Origin: Myxococcus eversor | GTDB taxonomy: Bacteria > Myxococcota > Myxococcia > Myxococcales > Myxococcaceae | NCBI RefSeq assembly: GCF_010894455.1 | Contig: NZ_JAAIXY010000019.1 | Coordinates: forward strand, 1-64,000 | DNA: 64,000 nucleotides | Reading direction: 5' to 3' | Shown: positions 14,270 to 22,182 of the stretch, one piece after another | Layout of the letters: each line of letters opens with the position of its first letter | Position numbering within the stretch: position 1 is the stretch's first letter | Notes under the pieces: model-generated | What the model saw: only the letters and a program-made list of their open reading frames with translations | Told to the model about the DNA's origin: nothing | Database searches by the model: none | Translations under genes and position numbers: made by a program

Positions 14270-14635
14270 ATGAACATCGGAGAACTCGCCAGGCGCGCGG
14301 GCTGCAGTGCGCGCTCCATCCGTCACTACGAGAAGACGGGACTGCTCACGTCGAATCGACGCGCGAATGGCTACCGGGAGTTCGACGCGCAGTCGGTCCC
14401 CCGGGTGATGCAGGTGGCCCACCTCATCCAACGGGGCTTCTCCCTGGTGGACATCACCACCTTTCCCCCCTGCATGCTCCGCGACGTCACGGATGTCGTC
14501 TGCCCGCAGGCGCTCGCGCTCCACCGCAAGCGACTGGCGGAGTTCGACCGGCAACTCCTGGAGCTCACGGGCCGTCGAGACCGGCTCGCTCGCGCACTCG
14601 GCGCGAACGCCCGCTCCGAGCCCCCCACCCGATAA
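14270..14635 (+). CDS. MerR family transcriptional regulator
   Basis: 121 aa. The N-terminal winged helix is clear (MNIGELARRAGCSARSIRHYEKTGLL, NGYREFD), followed by a long helical dimerisation region. The C-terminal part has two Cys residues (PPCMLRDVTDVVC) but not a standard metal-binding pattern, so the effector is unknown. I start at ATG 14270, which follows its own MerR-type promoter, rather than an upstream ATG at 14174 inside the LysR gene. The hydrolase gene starts 7 bp after its stop, so the two genes form an operon under the MerR-type promoter. Confidence 0.88.
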   Translation: MNIGELARRAGCSARSIRHYEKTGLLTSNRRANGYREFDAQSVPRVMQVAHLIQRGFSLVDITTFPPCMLRDVTDVVCPQALALHRKRLAEFDRQLLELTGRRDRLARALGANARSEPPTR

Positions 14636-14642
14636 GGACCTC

Positions 14643-15578
14643 ATGAAGCGTCGCGACCTGATGAAGACCGCCCTCCTGGGCGCGGGCACGCTCCCCTTGC
14701 AAGCCGCCCTCGCCGCCACGCCCGAGCGGGGCAAGCAACCTCGTCGCGCATTCCTCCTCGTGCATGGCGCCTGGCACAACGCCCTCCATTGGACGCGCGT
14801 CACGGAGGCGCTCTCCGCGCGAGGTCATCAGGTGGTGGCCATCAACCTGCCCGGGCACGGCCTCAATGCGCGCTTTCCCTCGGCCTATGTGAAGGGCGAC
14901 ACGGTGAGCCTCCGCGACGAGCGCTCACTCCAGGCGGACCTCACCCTGGAGGACTGCGCCGCGGCAGTGGTCGCCGCGCTGGAGAAGCTGCGCCAGGGAG
15001 CCGGCGGAACGAAGCCCGTCCTCGTGGGCCACAGCGTGGGTGGCGCAGTCATCACCCGGGCAGGCGAGCTGGCGCCACAGCACATCGGTCGGCTCGTCTA
15101 CCTGAGCGCGTATTGCCCGCTGCGCCTGGGCAGCCCCAGTGGCTACGCGGCACTGCCCGAGGCGCGCACCGGCTACGGAGAGACGCTGTTCCTCGGCGAC
15201 CCGGGGAAGCTGGGCGCGGTGCGCATCAACCCTCGCGGCGGCACGGAGTACCTGGAGGCCCTTCGCGCGGCGTACTACCAGGACGTGCCGATGGCGGACT
15301 TCCTGCCCTTCGCATTCTCCCTGACGCCGGACCTCCCCTTGTCGCTCTGGACCTCCAAGGTCGGAGCGACGAAGGAACGCTGGGGCCGCATTCCTCGCGG
15401 CTACATCCGCTGCACCCAGGACCGCGCCCTGGCCCCCGCGCTCCAGGAGTTGATGATTCGCGAGGCCAACGCCTTCACCCCCGGCAATGCCTTCACCGTC
15501 GAGTCATTGGCGGCCTCTCACTCTCCATTCGCCTCACAGCCGGAAGCGCTCGTCGCGCTCCTCGACGGTCTTCACTGA
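14643..15578 (+). CDS. Secreted alpha/beta hydrolase
   Basis: 311 aa. The N-terminus (MKRRDLMKTALLGAGTLPLQAALA) is a signal peptide with a KRRDLMK start that resembles a Tat leader but lacks the second invariant Arg in the usual place (KRRDLM), so Sec or Tat export is open. The body has the alpha/beta hydrolase features LVHGAWHNALHW, VAINLPGHG, the nucleophile elbow GHSVGG (Ser about 131) and the C-terminal SHSPF with the catalytic His. This is the EstC/salicylate esterase-like group. AAGGA precedes ATG 14643. It is cotranscribed with the merR gene, which probably controls it. Confidence 0.88.
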   Translation: MKRRDLMKTALLGAGTLPLQAALAATPERGKQPRRAFLLVHGAWHNALHWTRVTEALSARGHQVVAINLPGHGLNARFPSAYVKGDTVSLRDERSLQADLTLEDCAAAVVAALEKLRQGAGGTKPVLVGHSVGGAVITRAGELAPQHIGRLVYLSAYCPLRLGSPSGYAALPEARTGYGETLFLGDPGKLGAVRINPRGGTEYLEALRAAYYQDVPMADFLPFAFSLTPDLPLSLWTSKVGATKERWGRIPRGYIRCTQDRALAPALQELMIREANAFTPGNAFTVESLAASHSPFASQPEALVALLDGLH

Positions 15579-15842
15579 GATTCGGGCAGACACAAGCTGA
15601 AGCGGATGAAGTGAGGATTGCCTTTTCGCAGCAAGAGGCGCGCAGCTCATTGTCGCGACGTTTGATGATGGCCCCCTCGAAACGCCGAGTGACGCCTCGG
15701 CACATTGCCCGACACCCGGCCGCACCCTACCACATGTCTTGCAATATAATATTGACTTGCATGAAATCCAGGCCTGCACTCTACTTGCATCGAACACGGA
15801 CGTCGACCCATGAAATATGCCACGACTCATGGAGGTTCCGGC

Positions 15843-17861
15843 ATGCTGCCTATTCCCAACCGCCTCTACCGTCTCTCATTGCTGTGCATTGGCATGATTG
15901 CCGCGGTGAACTGTGGCCCAGGTGAGGACACGCCCCCTTCCGAACTTGGAGAGCTGGAACAAGGATTGGGGTTGGCGACAATCACTCAATACTCCAACCT
16001 GGTGACGAACACGGTCCTCTCCTACGTCAATGGCAAGAAAGCTGTCGCGACCTCCAGCGGGCTGCACTCCGTCTGGGAGTTGAATGGAACGATCTACTAC
16101 TCGGCTTCGGCGGATGGGGTGTCCTGGTCAAACCCCATCGTGCTGGAGCCATCCCTGGCGGTGCGCCCCTCGCTCGCCGCCACGGATGATGGGACTCTCG
16201 GGCTCGTCTATGTCCGGAACGTGGTGGACGGCAACGGAACCGGCCAGGTCCACTATCGCTCGAGGAGCCCAAGTGGAGCATGGAGCACTCCCTTCAAGGT
16301 GACCTCCGACTTCAAGAGTGGCACCGCCAGGAATCCATCGATTGCAGCGCATGGGAGCGACGTCCACTTGACCTGGTCGACCGGCTCCCAGGTGGTCTAC
16401 GCAACGTTTCCGGCAAGCCAGACGGCGCCTGTCCCCACGGCTTCCGACGTGAATCTCTTCACCCTCTGCTACAGCCACAGCATCACATACCCCAGCATCG
16501 CCGTCTCTGACGGTGCCACGCCCTCGTCGGCACCCATCGTGCGCATTGCCTGGTATAGCTACTCGACTCCTTACGCCGGATGCGGCAGCGAAGGATTTTT
16601 CGGACTGTCCGTGGCGGAGAAGCCCTCGACCCCTTCGCCCATCTACTGGCCCAACGTCCTCGCGACCAGCACCCCCGCTGGAGCAAGCCAGACAGGCTCC
16701 GTCGCGCTCTCGTTGACGGCGAACCGCTCGACGGGTGACTTCTACCTGGCGACGAGCGATATCATCAATGGCAGCGAGCAAACCGAGTTGCGCTACGAGA
16801 ACGCGAGAGACCCGAGTGACACCTGGCGCAACCATCTGCTCCTGCCGCGTCGAGCCATCATCGACGTCAACTCCGCCACCCGGGCAGGGCAGTCCCAGTT
16901 CCGCATCGTGATTTCGGACTTCACGCTCGGCAGCAATGGATATGGACCCACCCAGTATCGAACCGGGACGTGGACCTCCACGAGCGCCGCTCCCACCTGG
17001 TTGGACTCCTCACTCGTCCTCATGTCCAGCAATGGACGCGCTGGCAGTGCGTTGTTCTGGGAGAACGCGAACCAGGCCTTCTACTCCGTGTTCGAAGTCT
17101 CTCAGGGAGGAACGTCCTACGCCCTCGTCTCCGCATCCGAGCGCATCGGAGATCTCGACCTTGGCGTGGTATTGGGACCCAATGTCGCGCAAGGCAATAC
17201 GTGCGGCGGGTCCAACAGCTACCAGCCCACCTGCGTGTCGAGCTTCGCGCCAGACCAGGGTTTCTACTGGACTGCGCCTCCTCAAGGCAATTCATACTAC
17301 GTGATTTCGACGTTTGGCTCGACCTTTGACACCATCCTGGCCATCACTGACGCCGACACCGGTGAAGTCCTGGGCTGTAATGACGATGCCAGCAACACGC
17401 GTCAATCCATGGTCCAGACCCCCTTCCTCGTGCCGGGTCAGCGCCTGCGCATCTTCGTGGATGGCTTCAGTTCGGCGTGCGGCGACTTCAAGCTGAACAT
17501 CCACAGGATTGGCCTGAATGTGGGGTCGAGCCTGGGCTCTCCCATCATGTCGAGCGATACATGCTTCGGCGATAATGATTGGAGCCCAACCTGCGCGTAC
17601 AGCCCCTCCGCGCTCGACTCCAGCGCGCTCTGGACGGCTCCCGCGACCCGCGCCTACACGTTCTCCAGCGCGGGTTCGAACTATGACACGGTCATCGAGG
17701 TCCTCGACCTGGCGAGCGGCACGTCCCTGGCCTGCAACGACGACAACGGCACCTCACTCCAGTCCTCGGTCAGCATCAACCTCCAGCAAGGACAGACCGT
17801 GCTGGTCAACATGGATGGGTACAACAGCCATTGCGGTCTCTACTATCTCAACGTGAATTGA
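15843..17861 (+). CDS. Secreted lipoprotein with beta-propeller-like region and two C-terminal PPC-like repeats
   Basis: 672 aa. The signal peptide ends near IAAVNCGPG, which reads as a weak lipobox (AVNC). About 400 residues of WSxP/SxxG-rich repeats (SADGVSWSNP, LAATDDGTLGLVYV, SIAVSDGA) suggest a BNR/sialidase-like propeller, but no catalytic set is evident. Two repeats of about 110 residues follow. Both have a Cys pair with ...PTC..., the motif (L/S)GCNDD or ACNDD, DTxxxxxDxxSG and a closing CGxxxxxx(N). These resemble bacterial pre-peptidase C-terminal domains. GGAGG lies 7 bases before ATG 15843, so this start is preferred to 15810. Function is unknown, likely a surface or secreted adhesin or enzyme. 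Confidence 0.75.
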   Translation: MLPIPNRLYRLSLLCIGMIAAVNCGPGEDTPPSELGELEQGLGLATITQYSNLVTNTVLSYVNGKKAVATSSGLHSVWELNGTIYYSASADGVSWSNPIVLEPSLAVRPSLAATDDGTLGLVYVRNVVDGNGTGQVHYRSRSPSGAWSTPFKVTSDFKSGTARNPSIAAHGSDVHLTWSTGSQVVYATFPASQTAPVPTASDVNLFTLCYSHSITYPSIAVSDGATPSSAPIVRIAWYSYSTPYAGCGSEGFFGLSVAEKPSTPSPIYWPNVLATSTPAGASQTGSVALSLTANRSTGDFYLATSDIINGSEQTELRYENARDPSDTWRNHLLLPRRAIIDVNSATRAGQSQFRIVISDFTLGSNGYGPTQYRTGTWTSTSAAPTWLDSSLVLMSSNGRAGSALFWENANQAFYSVFEVSQGGTSYALVSASERIGDLDLGVVLGPNVAQGNTCGGSNSYQPTCVSSFAPDQGFYWTAPPQGNSYYVISTFGSTFDTILAITDADTGEVLGCNDDASNTRQSMVQTPFLVPGQRLRIFVDGFSSACGDFKLNIHRIGLNVGSSLGSPIMSSDTCFGDNDWSPTCAYSPSALDSSALWTAPATRAYTFSSAGSNYDTVIEVLDLASGTSLACNDDNGTSLQSSVSINLQQGQTVLVNMDGYNSHCGLYYLNVN

Positions 17862-17889
17862 GGGACGGAGCCTGGCTCCAGGCATGAGC

Positions 17890-17925
17890 CCAGGGAGCGC
17901 GGGGTGACTTCGCCCGCGCCCCTGG
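17890..17925. terminator. Hairpin terminator between convergent genes
   Basis: A stem of about 13 bp with one bulged base (CCAGGG-A-GCGCGGG / CCCGCGC-CCCTGG) lies between the stop of the secreted repeat protein and the stop of the convergent kinase gene. Confidence 0.6.
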
Positions 17926-17942
17926 AACAGACGCCGGCCCCT

Positions 17943-19202
17943 TCATGCCGAGCGCCGCTGCTCGGACGTCGTGTCGAGCGGAAGGGTCACGGTGAAGCAG
18001 GTGCCCTGCTCGGCGGAGCTCGTCACCGTGGCCTTTCCCCCGTGCGCTTCGGCCAGGCCCCTCACCAGGGGAAGCCCCAGGCCCCAGCCCTTCTCGGCGC
18101 TCTCCGCCGCGGACCTCGTGCGGTGGAACGGCTCGAAGATGGTCTGCAGTTCGTCCGCGGCGATGGGGAGGCCCTGGTTGCGCACCTGGAGCGACACCTG
18201 GCGTTCGCTCCGGTCCAACAGGACCTCAATCGGGGTGCCCGGCTCGCCGTACTTCGCCGCGTTGGAGGCCAGGTTCTCGACGATGCGGCGCAGCCCGAGC
18301 GGATCCGCCTTCATCTTGAACACCCCCTCCGCCTTCAGGACGAAGCGCTCCGGGTAGAGCGCCGCGAGCTCGTCCAGCGTCTGCGCCGTGACGGCGTGGA
18401 AGTCGCATTCGCCCATCTCCAGCGCCACCTGCTTGCCGGCCTGGATGCGGCTTGCGTCCAGCAGGTTCTGAATCATGCGCTCCGCGCGGTCCAGACTCCC
18501 GCTGACGCGAGTCACAGAAGTCTGGACGCTCGCGAGGTCCGCATGGCGCCTGCCCAGCAGTTGCACGCTCATCTTCGCCGCCGTCAGGGGCGTGCGGAGG
18601 TCATGGGTGAGCGCCGCGACGAACGTGTCCCGGAGGTTCTGCTCGGTCTTCAGCTTCTTTATCTGATTGCGGAGGTTGACCTCCGTCATGATGGACGCCG
18701 TCAGCTCCCGCATCACCGTGAGGTCCTGCTCGGTCCACTCGCGCACCTTGGGCTGGATGCAGCAGAACGTCCCCAGCACGTGTCCCTCCGGGTTGATCAA
18801 CGGGAGCACGATGAGGGCGACGATTCCCCAAGGCCCTGTCGAGGGATGGAATTTCAGGAACACGTCGGCGGGCGCGTTCGAGGAGATGATGGGCTCTCCC
18901 TCGAGCGTGTAGCGGCACAGCGAAGCGTCAATCGGCAACGTCCGGGTCTCCTTGAACGGAGACGCCAGGCCGTAGTCCGCCTTGAAGAACTGCCGGTCCG
19001 CGTCCACCAGGGACATGATGGTCAACGGGACATCGAGGAGCTGCGCCGCCAGGCGGGCGAGGCGATCAAAAGCCTCCTCCGGGGGCGTGTCCATCAGCCC
19101 CGTCTCCCGGATGGCCTGCAACCGGTTCGGATCCCCGAGGCGGCGGTTGCACCGTTGCGTCCGCGCCAGCGAGGCCGCGTCCAGCTCACCCAGAAATTTC
19201 AT
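17943..19202 (-). CDS. Sensor histidine kinase with N-terminal GAF domain
   Basis: 419 aa, no membrane segments, so cytoplasmic. GAF domain at about 30-170 (FDRLARLAAQLLDVPLTIMSLVDADRQ, LCRYTLEGEPIIS; it contains the Cys-rich GTFCCIQP stretch, of unknown meaning). The HisKA domain carries the phospho-acceptor His200 in LTHDLRTPLT. The HATPase domain has N-box ENLASNAAKYG, and GLGLPLVRG. The GAF segment with its FFKADYGLASPFKETRTLP motif is typical of kinases with phytochrome-like or small-molecule-sensing GAF domains. No response regulator is adjacent, so it is an orphan kinase. Confidence 0.9.
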   Translation of the reverse strand: MKFLGELDAASLARTQRCNRRLGDPNRLQAIRETGLMDTPPEEAFDRLARLAAQLLDVPLTIMSLVDADRQFFKADYGLASPFKETRTLPIDASLCRYTLEGEPIISSNAPADVFLKFHPSTGPWGIVALIVLPLINPEGHVLGTFCCIQPKVREWTEQDLTVMRELTASIMTEVNLRNQIKKLKTEQNLRDTFVAALTHDLRTPLTAAKMSVQLLGRRHADLASVQTSVTRVSGSLDRAERMIQNLLDASRIQAGKQVALEMGECDFHAVTAQTLDELAALYPERFVLKAEGVFKMKADPLGLRRIVENLASNAAKYGEPGTPIEVLLDRSERQVSLQVRNQGLPIAADELQTIFEPFHRTRSAAESAEKGWGLGLPLVRGLAEAHGGKATVTSSAEQGTCFTVTLPLDTTSEQRRSA

Positions 19203-19370
19203 GCGACGACCTTAATGCGAGGAGCCGCGCGGAGGACTGCTGGAATCCCCACGCCCGCTCCTCCGTCTGTTGACCAGCCTACTTGAGACAAGGGGAATGG
19301 GATGTTTCGCGGCGCCTCCCCCTCTTTTCTTCACTGAGAGCGAAGAGAAGACGCCTGGGCACCCCGCGGC

Positions 19371-20009
19371 TCAACTCTTGTGTTTGCCTTTGGGCCGGGA
19401 CCCCTGCGCGTCGGGCTCGCTCGGCAGGTGCCGCAGGCCCATCCAGCCCAGCGCCACCACGTGCCTCGCCACGTGCTCGAGCGAGATGGGACGGCCCTCC
19501 GCCGCCCACCACACCCCCACCTGCGTCACCATGCCGACGAGCGCGTTGGCGTACACCGGAGCGACCTTGGGGTTGAAGCCCGCGCGGCTGAACTCCGCCT
19601 GGAAGATGTCTCCCACCCGCTGCGCCAGGTCGTCGATGACGCGGGTGAGGCCCCGCCGGGCGCTCGACGTGGGCGAGTCCCGCGTGAGGACCGCGAAGCC
19701 CGCCGGCTCCTCCTTCGCGTAGGAGAGGAAGGCCACCACCGCGCCCTCGAAGCGCTCGCGCGCGCTGCCCTGCGCGATGGCGTCCGACATGCGCTGCACC
19801 AGCCCGTCCATCTCCCGCTCGACGATGGCCGCGTAGAGCCCCTCCTTCGCCCCGAAGTGCTCGTAGACGATGGGCTTGGAGACCCCCGCCTGCGCCGCCA
19901 CCTCTTCGATGGCCGTCGCCTCGTAGCCCCGCGAGGCGAAGAGCTCGCGGCCCACCTCCAGCAATTGGGCGCGCCGCTGCGGCCCCGTCAGACGCTGCTT
20001 CTTGGCCAC
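19371..20009 (-). CDS. TetR family transcriptional regulator
   Basis: 212 aa. The N-terminal helix-turn-helix is clear (GRELFASRGYEATAIEEVAAQAGVSKPIVYEHFGAKEGLY, split here: FASRGYEATAIEEVAAQAG and SKPIVYEHFGAK). The C-terminal ligand-binding domain is unlike families I can name. It is divergent from a fatty acid desaturase gene, with 86 bp between them holding four repeats. By analogy with other desaturase-linked TetR proteins it may sense acyl-CoA or fatty acids; this is inference. Confidence 0.9.
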   Translation of the reverse strand: MAKKQRLTGPQRRAQLLEVGRELFASRGYEATAIEEVAAQAGVSKPIVYEHFGAKEGLYAAIVEREMDGLVQRMSDAIAQGSARERFEGAVVAFLSYAKEEPAGFAVLTRDSPTSSARRGLTRVIDDLAQRVGDIFQAEFSRAGFNPKVAPVYANALVGMVTQVGVWWAAEGRPISLEHVARHVVALGWMGLRHLPSEPDAQGSRPKGKHKS

Positions 20010-20017
20010 CTTGACCT

Positions 20018-20072
20018 CTAGGCTACTGGAGCGTAGGTTACCGAATCGTAAGTTACCGGCAAGTAGGCTACC
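20018..20072. promoter_or_regulatory. Four operator units with exact 15-bp period between TetR and desaturase
   Basis: Units of 10 bp begin at 20018 (CTAGGCTACT), 20033 (GTAGGTTACC), 20048 (GTAAGTTACC) and 20063 (GTAGGCTACC). Each starts exactly 15 bp after the last. The consensus GTARGYTACC contains the odd dyad GTAR-G-YTAC, perfect in units 2 (GTAAGTTAC) and 4 (GTAGGCTAC). The regulator start is 9 bp before the first unit and the desaturase start is 24 bp after the last, so both promoters are covered. Confidence 0.7.
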
Positions 20073-20095
20073 CGCCGGTTTTCGGGAGACCTTCC

Positions 20096-20875
20096 GTGTA
20101 CCTCATCCTCTGCGGCCTCGTCTTCGCCGGCGCCTACCTGCTCAACATCCTCGTCATCACCGTGGGTTACCACCGCGCGCTCGCCCACAAGGCGGTCCGG
20201 CTGCACCCGGCGCTGCGTCGCCTGCTCGTGGTGGGAGGCAACTGGTTCACCGGGCTGGACCCCAAGGCGTGGGTGGTGATGCACCGGCTGCACCACGAGC
20301 ACTCCGACACCCCGTTGGACCCGCACTCCCCCATGAACGTGGGGCTCCTGGGCATCGCGGGCGAGCAGCTTCGCAACTACAAGCGCGTCATCGTCGGGCT
20401 GATGCGCCAGAAGCCCGAGTACACGAAGTACGCGAAGGACCTCGACTTCCCGCTCAACGCCCTCAACCGAAACAACCTCTGGTGGCTGCCGTACGCGCTG
20501 CATGCGGGCGTGGGGCTCGCGCTGGCGCTGAGCGTGGGCTGGGTGCTGGGCGCGGCGTACTTCCTGGGGATGATGAGCCACCCGGTGCAGGGCGGCCTCG
20601 TCAACGCGCTGGGGCACGCGGTGGGCGGGCGCAACTTCGACACCCGGGACAACTCGCGCAACAACCACCTGACGGCCTGGCTCATCATGGGCGAGGGCTT
20701 CCAGAACAACCACCACGCCTATCCGGGCTCGGCGTCCTTCTCGCACCACCGCTACGAGGTGGACCTGGGCTTCGTGGCCTGCCTCGCGCTGGAGCGGCTG
20801 GGGCTGGCGACCATCGACCGCGCCTACCTCATCCCCCGGCCCGAGCAACTGGACGCGACGCAGGCCCGGGCCTGA
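20096..20875 (+). CDS. Fatty acid desaturase (acyl-CoA delta-9 type)
   Basis: 259 aa, GTG start. A membrane di-iron enzyme that puts a double bond in an acyl chain. The histidine boxes are all present: HRALAH near residue 24, HRLHHEH near 62 and NNHHAYP near 203, and several hydrophobic segments flank them (VFAGAYLLNILVIT; ALALSVGWVLGAAYFLG). It is shorter at the N-terminus than many family members because it starts close to the first box, but all metal ligands are present. The GTG has only a weak preceding RBS (CGGGAGACC). The TetR gene and repeats upstream point to regulation by membrane lipid or acyl state. Confidence 0.9.
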   Translation: MYLILCGLVFAGAYLLNILVITVGYHRALAHKAVRLHPALRRLLVVGGNWFTGLDPKAWVVMHRLHHEHSDTPLDPHSPMNVGLLGIAGEQLRNYKRVIVGLMRQKPEYTKYAKDLDFPLNALNRNNLWWLPYALHAGVGLALALSVGWVLGAAYFLGMMSHPVQGGLVNALGHAVGGRNFDTRDNSRNNHLTAWLIMGEGFQNNHHAYPGSASFSHHRYEVDLGFVACLALERLGLATIDRAYLIPRPEQLDATQARA

Positions 20876-20880
20876 TGACA

Positions 20881-20904
20881 GCGGTCATCACCCTCGATGA
20901 CCGC
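20881..20904 (+). terminator. Hairpin after desaturase gene
   Basis: A perfect 9-bp stem (GCGGTCATC / GATGACCGC) with a 6-nt loop starts 6 bp after the stop. There is no T-run, so termination is inferred from position. Confidence 0.5.
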
Positions 20905-21081
20905 GGACACCGGGGACAGGGCCCCGGAGGCTGACCTGGACGAGGCTCTTCAGAGGGGAAACGGCACACGGGGAGGACGGCGAGAGGCTGGCACACGCCG
21001 TGCTCTAGGGAAGTCACGTCACGGACCGGACGACTTCCGGCCCTTCCCCAAACCTCGCCGTCGCCCCCCCGGAGCCCTCCC

Positions 21082-22101
21082 ATGCGCGTCGCCAACCGCC
21101 CCGTGTCCACCCCCGCCTCGAGCCCTGTTTCCTCCTCCAGCGCGGCGACCCCCGACAAGAAGGGCAACGTCCTCGACAAGGTCCAGCCGGAGACGAAGTG
21201 GAACCAGCAGTGGGGCCAGGACATCTTCCTGGACCCCAGCAAGGGCGACAAGGCGGCCGACAGCGCGGCGCGGAAGGACGGGCGCCAGGTCACCCAGGGC
21301 AACACCGGCCCTGGCCAGGTGGCGGGCAACGAGAGCGGCAACTACGTCGGCTGGCAGAAGGACGTGGCGGAGTTCAAGACGGGCACGGGCTTCAACCAGG
21401 ACGGGACGGGCGCGCAGTTCGAGGCGAGCGCGGCCGAAATCCAGGGCGACGCGTCCTACCGCATCCTCCCGTGGGAGGTGGGCGCCCGGGCCGGTGGTGA
21501 GGCCAACCTCGTCAGCCTGCGCGGCGACGCCGGCTACGGCAAGGACCTGAAGGACATCCAGGGCCTGGACAAGATTGACGGCAAGGTCTACGGCGGCGTG
21601 CACGGAGAGGTGCTGGTGGGCGCCAACGCGGACGCCAAGGCCAAGGCCGACCTGAACCTCAAGGACGGCGACATGGGCCTCGAGGCGGGAGCCGGAGCGC
21701 TGGTCGGCGCCGAGGCGAGCGCCACGGCCCGCGGTGAGCTCGGCCCCGTGCAGGGCTCCGTGACGGGCAGCGCCATCGCCGGCGTGGGCGCGTCGATTGA
21801 CGGCAAGCTGGCCTTCGAGGACGGCAAGCTGACCATCGGCGGCAAGGCCAAGGCGGCGCTGGGCGTGGGCCTGGGTATCGGCACCTCGTACACCATCGAC
21901 TTCAACAAGCTGAAGAACACGGTCGACAACGTCACCAACGGCAAGGCCTCCGAGGTCGTCAAGGAGGCCACGAACAAGGTCGCCGAGGGCGCCAAGGACG
22001 TGACGGAGAAGGTCGCCGAGGGTGCCAAGGACGTGACGGAGAAGGTCGCCGAGGGCGCCAAGGACGTCGGCAACAGCATCAAGGGCTTCTTCGGCTTCTG
22101 A
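21082..22101 (+). CDS. Gly/Ala-rich protein with LEA-like 11-residue repeats, unknown function
   Basis: 339 aa, no signal peptide. The N-terminus is Ser/Pro-rich (MRVANRPVSTPASSPVSSSS), followed by a charged segment. The middle (about 140-280) has many repeats of G-A-x-A and G-x-x-A type with hydrophobic alternation (GEVLVGANADAKAKADL, GAGALVGAEASATARGEL), resembling C-terminal regions of some secreted bacterial toxins and WXG-type proteins; I cannot name a family. The last 60 residues have three 11-residue repeats KVAEGAKDVTE, like plant LEA group 3 repeats, before the end SIKGFFGF. The ATG follows a plausible ribosome site (CGGAGCC). It stands alone, with a strong hairpin after it. Confidence 0.75.
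   Translation: MRVANRPVSTPASSPVSSSSAATPDKKGNVLDKVQPETKWNQQWGQDIFLDPSKGDKAADSAARKDGRQVTQGNTGPGQVAGNESGNYVGWQKDVAEFKTGTGFNQDGTGAQFEASAAEIQGDASYRILPWEVGARAGGEANLVSLRGDAGYGKDLKDIQGLDKIDGKVYGGVHGEVLVGANADAKAKADLNLKDGDMGLEAGAGALVGAEASATARGELGPVQGSVTGSAIAGVGASIDGKLAFEDGKLTIGGKAKAALGVGLGIGTSYTIDFNKLKNTVDNVTNGKASEVVKEATNKVAEGAKDVTEKVAEGAKDVTEKVAEGAKDVGNSIKGFFGF
21976..22074 (+). repeat. Three 33-bp coding repeats
   Basis: Copies begin at 21976, 22009 and 22042, each encoding KVAEGAKDVTE or a close variant. They are in frame with the gene, so they are a protein repeat and not an iteron. Confidence 0.85.
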
Positions 22102-22124
22102 GCGCGAAGCACCCCTGACGAGCG

Positions 22125-22163
22125 AAGGGGCGAGAGCCGTTCGCGGCCCTCGCCCCTTCTTGT
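22125..22163 (+). terminator. Strong hairpin terminator with TTCG tetraloop
   Basis: An outer 10-bp stem (AAGGGGCGAG / CTCGCCCCTT, 22125-22158) encloses an inner GCCG-TTCG-CGGC hairpin, followed by CTTGTT. This is the best terminator in the window. It lies 24 bp after the stop of the repeat protein and just before the end of the convergent lipoprotein gene. Confidence 0.75.
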
Positions 22164-22182
22164 TCAAGGACTCCGAGCGACG

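Noticed and set aside
15745-15750. TATAAT near the start of the secreted repeat protein
   Set aside because: A -10-like hexamer is present, but no -35 at a suitable distance could be found, so no promoter is called.
17904-19286. 460-codon plus-strand frame opposite the GAF histidine kinase
   Set aside because: Antisense to well-conserved kinase motifs; no domain of its own.
21976-22074. 33-bp direct repeats as possible replication iterons
   Set aside because: They lie in frame in a gene and encode 11-residue protein repeats; no replication gene is near.
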